Source: Comamonadaceae bacterium PBBC1 (GTDB taxonomy: Bacteria; Pseudomonadota; Gammaproteobacteria; Burkholderiales; Burkholderiaceae_C). From it: a stretch of DNA of 64,000 nt. The translations under genes were made by a program, and so were the position numbers. Of the stretch, positions 62,324 through 64,000 are shown piece by piece; within the stretch, counting starts at the first letter, position 1; each line of letters begins with the position of its first letter. The DNA lies in the NCBI GenBank assembly GCA_002256145.1, contig NKIP01000004.1:62001-126000 (forward strand), in the 5' to 3' direction. The notes beneath the pieces are model-generated. The model worked only from the letters and a program-made list of their open reading frames with translations. It searched no databases and was not told where the DNA came from.

Positions 62324-62482
62324 ATGCAAAAGCTCTTGATCCGCATCGCAGTCATCGTGGCCGCCGTGTATTTTTCATGGCTTGCGCTCCTCGTATTTCT
62401 GGCGCTGCTGCGCTTGCTTTTGCCCTGGTTGCTGCTGGCAGGACTGGCGTACCTCATTTGGCGCGTTGTGACACCCTCCTGA
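62324..62482 (+). CDS. Small membrane protein, 52 residues
   Basis: ATG 62324 follows AGGAAATTCAC and encodes MQKLLIRIAVIVAAVYFSWL followed by a second hydrophobic stretch (LLVFLALLRLLLPWLLLAG) and a short tail LIWRVVTPS. Two membrane spans are likely. I recognise no family. It lies 161 bases after hemH and 24 bases before the next gene, so it may be cotranscribed with the latter. Confidence 0.65.
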   Translation: MQKLLIRIAVIVAAVYFSWLALLVFLALLRLLLPWLLLAGLAYLIWRVVTPS

Positions 62483-62506
62483 AAACCAACGCTCCCAGGC
62501 ACCCGC

Positions 62507-62980
62507 ATGAACACCCCACACACCCACACCACCGCACAGGCCCAACAAGTCGCCCACACGGGCCAGCCCCCCAGCAGCTTCGAAGAACGAATGGCCTGGC
62601 TCGACACCGCCCTGGCATCCACCCTGCCCAACAAATGGCCTTCACACACCCTGTGCGAAGACCTTCATTCCGCAGAGCAGGCACTGCAGCAAGCCCAGCA
62701 GCGCTATTGGCAACACGCCAGCAACAGCTTGAAGACCGCCACACAAAAGCTCAAAACAACACAGGCATTCACCCCCAAAGAAGTCCTGTTCAATGCGCTG
62801 GGCGTGATCAGTGACGACGACATGTGGGCCAGCCTGCAAGCACGACAAGACCGGGTGCAAAACGATATCGCTCAAGACGACAAAACAACCGAACAACTGC
62901 AAGCCCGAATTGAACAATGGGAAGCCCGACTGGAAAAGCTCCAGTCCATTCAAGCCGCCTGGGCGCACACCACACACTGA
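62507..62980 (+). CDS. Unrecognised coiled-coil cytoplasmic protein
   Basis: A 157-residue protein beginning MNTPHTHTTAQAQQVAHTGQ. It is Ala/Gln/Lys-rich with long helical runs (HSAEQALQQAQQRYWQHASN and QLQARIEQWEARLEKLQSIQ), suggesting a coiled coil over about residues 60-150. No signal peptide or membrane segment. I recognise no family. It is tightly followed by the secreted protein gene (21-base gap) with GGGAGAACC as that gene's ribosome site. Confidence 0.65.
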   Translation: MNTPHTHTTAQAQQVAHTGQPPSSFEERMAWLDTALASTLPNKWPSHTLCEDLHSAEQALQQAQQRYWQHASNSLKTATQKLKTTQAFTPKEVLFNALGVISDDDMWASLQARQDRVQNDIAQDDKTTEQLQARIEQWEARLEKLQSIQAAWAHTTH

Positions 62981-63001
62981 TTTTTTACAAAAGGGAGAAC
63001 C

Positions 63002-63796
63002 ATGACACACACCACACGCAACACCAAGCGCCCGCTCTGGCACACATTGGCGGCACTGACCATCAGCGCCAGCACGCATGCCGCACACGCCGAAACCCTC
63101 GAAGGCTTTCTTGAAAAAGGCCCCGTCTGGTCATCCCTGACCACATTCAGCCAGGAATCGGGCGACAGCATTGGGCAAGTTTTTCGGAACCAATCGCCTG
63201 TAGGCAAAACCATCTTCAGCAACTGCCTGCCCGACATGCCTTGCCAAATCGAGCAAGGCCAACGGCGAAACCTTGACGCCCCGCCCGCGCAAGAATTCAA
63301 AACCCAAGCCTCCGGTTGGTTCGAAATCACGGGTGCCAAAAAGCCGCACATGGTTGCATCCATTTCCGAAACAGAAAGCACTGTCAAAACCCGCCAAGGT
63401 CAACTCACCGTGGCCGACGACAACACCCTGCGCCTGCGCGGCAAACCCGTGCTGCCCCAAATACAAGGCAACAACTTTTTGGGCATCTTGATGCACTACG
63501 AAATAGGCAACCAAGATGTGGTCCTGCTGCAAAACAGCGGCGGCAGCGCCTGCCCAGCGCTCTACCAATTTGTCATCCTGCAAGCAGGCAGCGCCAAAGC
63601 CACACCCGAATTTGGCAGCTGCTCGGACATCACATCGCCCCGTTGGGATGGCAAAAACACCGTCACCCTCGACATGCTCGGCTACGCAGGCCCCATGAAC
63701 TCAGAAAAAGAACAACGCCAAGCCGCCATGACCAAAGAAACCTACACCTACACACAAGGCCGTGTCATGCACAAAGGCAAAGAAATCAAGCCATAA
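63002..63796 (+). CDS. Secreted protein of unknown function
   Basis: A 264-residue protein with a signal peptide (MTHTTRNTKRPLWHTLAALT, cleavage near AHAETL). Ribosome site GGGAG lies 8 bases before ATG. The mature part has a possible disulfide pair in SNCLPDMPCQ and further cysteines in SGGSACPALYQF and GSCSDIT, and a C-terminal YTYTQGRVMHKGKEIKP. I do not recognise the family; it resembles small periplasmic proteins of beta structure. It ends 204 bases from the window end. Confidence 0.7.
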   Translation: MTHTTRNTKRPLWHTLAALTISASTHAAHAETLEGFLEKGPVWSSLTTFSQESGDSIGQVFRNQSPVGKTIFSNCLPDMPCQIEQGQRRNLDAPPAQEFKTQASGWFEITGAKKPHMVASISETESTVKTRQGQLTVADDNTLRLRGKPVLPQIQGNNFLGILMHYEIGNQDVVLLQNSGGSACPALYQFVILQAGSAKATPEFGSCSDITSPRWDGKNTVTLDMLGYAGPMNSEKEQRQAAMTKETYTYTQGRVMHKGKEIKP

Positions 63797-63866
63797 TTAA
63801 AATATCATTTTTGTTGCATTGACAGACATATTTGACTTCAATGCAACAATGATTCATTGGTCAGGG

Positions 63867-64000
63867 CTATGACCAAGTTCGCGCTACAGCCCAACGCGGC
63901 ACATGCGTCCGGTACGCAGTTGCATCGGTCAGTGCGGAAATGGAATGACCCACATCACCTGACAGATCATGGGCCGCTCGCATGACGCGCAAAGCCTCAC
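63867..64000 (-). CDS. Possible 3' end of a gene running off the window
   Basis: The minus strand is open for 44 codons from the window end to a TAG at 63867, reading EALRVMRAAHDLSGDVGHSI and ending VPRWAVARTWS. The remaining 70 bases back to the previous gene show no other frame and nothing recognised. The coding call is weak. Confidence 0.3.
   Translation of the reverse strand, partial: EALRVMRAAHDLSGDVGHSISALTDATAYRTHVPRWAVARTWS

Overview
The window looks like chromosomal DNA of a betaproteobacterium of the order Burkholderiales, most likely family Comamonadaceae. The evidence is a high-GC coding style, the tig-clpP-clpX-lon block, a Bug/TctC-type binding protein without its permease, a scoAB pair beside a PAS-LuxR regulator, and an hpnD-type squalene pathway gene. 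The genus is inference; a freshwater Limnohabitans/Rhodoferax-like organism would fit.

Layout. 1-5.6 kb: 5' end of aroC, a complete LapB/HlyD/TolC-type type I secretion operon with no substrate gene beside it, and a CBS-domain protein. 5.7-9.7 kb: sulfhydrylase, GNAT acetyltransferase, alpha/beta hydrolase and cytochrome P450 on the plus strand. 9.75-13.1 kb: CoA-transferase genes scoB/scoA facing a PAS-LuxR regulator, with an intact IS5-family element (CTAA target duplication, 21-bp inverted repeats) inserted between the likely operator and the regulator start.

13.1-24.2 kb is the most unusual part: a one-strand, tightly packed defence-type operon. It has a type III restriction subunit broken by two one-base deletions, a previously overlooked 43-codon ORF, a NYN-domain RNase-like gene, an intact type III DNA methyltransferase, an AAA ATPase plus TOPRIM-like (DUF4276-type) pair, and a RelE-like/UvrD helicase fusion. 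The last five reading frames are overlapping or nearly overlapping, and base composition changes between modules.

24.2-41.8 kb is metabolic: a double-length acyl-CoA dehydrogenase, nitroreductase, two AhpD-fold proteins, Bug-family binding protein, acs, a TIGR00645-type membrane protein, class I fumarase, murI, an MFS permease, MAPEG protein, GST, nitronate monooxygenase-like enzyme, FKBP, aminotransferase and cupin. 41.8-48.6 kb holds tRNA-Cys, two identical tRNA-Gly, the lon-clpX-clpP-tig proteostasis block and tRNA-Leu(UAG); another tRNA-Leu(UAA) lies at 37.0 kb.

48.6-64 kb: an RND efflux pump and its adaptor, two squalene/phytoene-synthase-family genes, an orphan HipB-like repressor with three evenly spaced palindromes flanked by a duplicated hpnD 3' end, a DUF2975/HTH pair, an S9 peptidase lipoprotein, nitroreductase, GST, a tandem array of about 90-bp hairpin repeats, a HAD hydrolase, hemH, and a terminal group of small or unrecognised genes. 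Assignments rest on reading protein sequences and motifs by eye; no database search was run.
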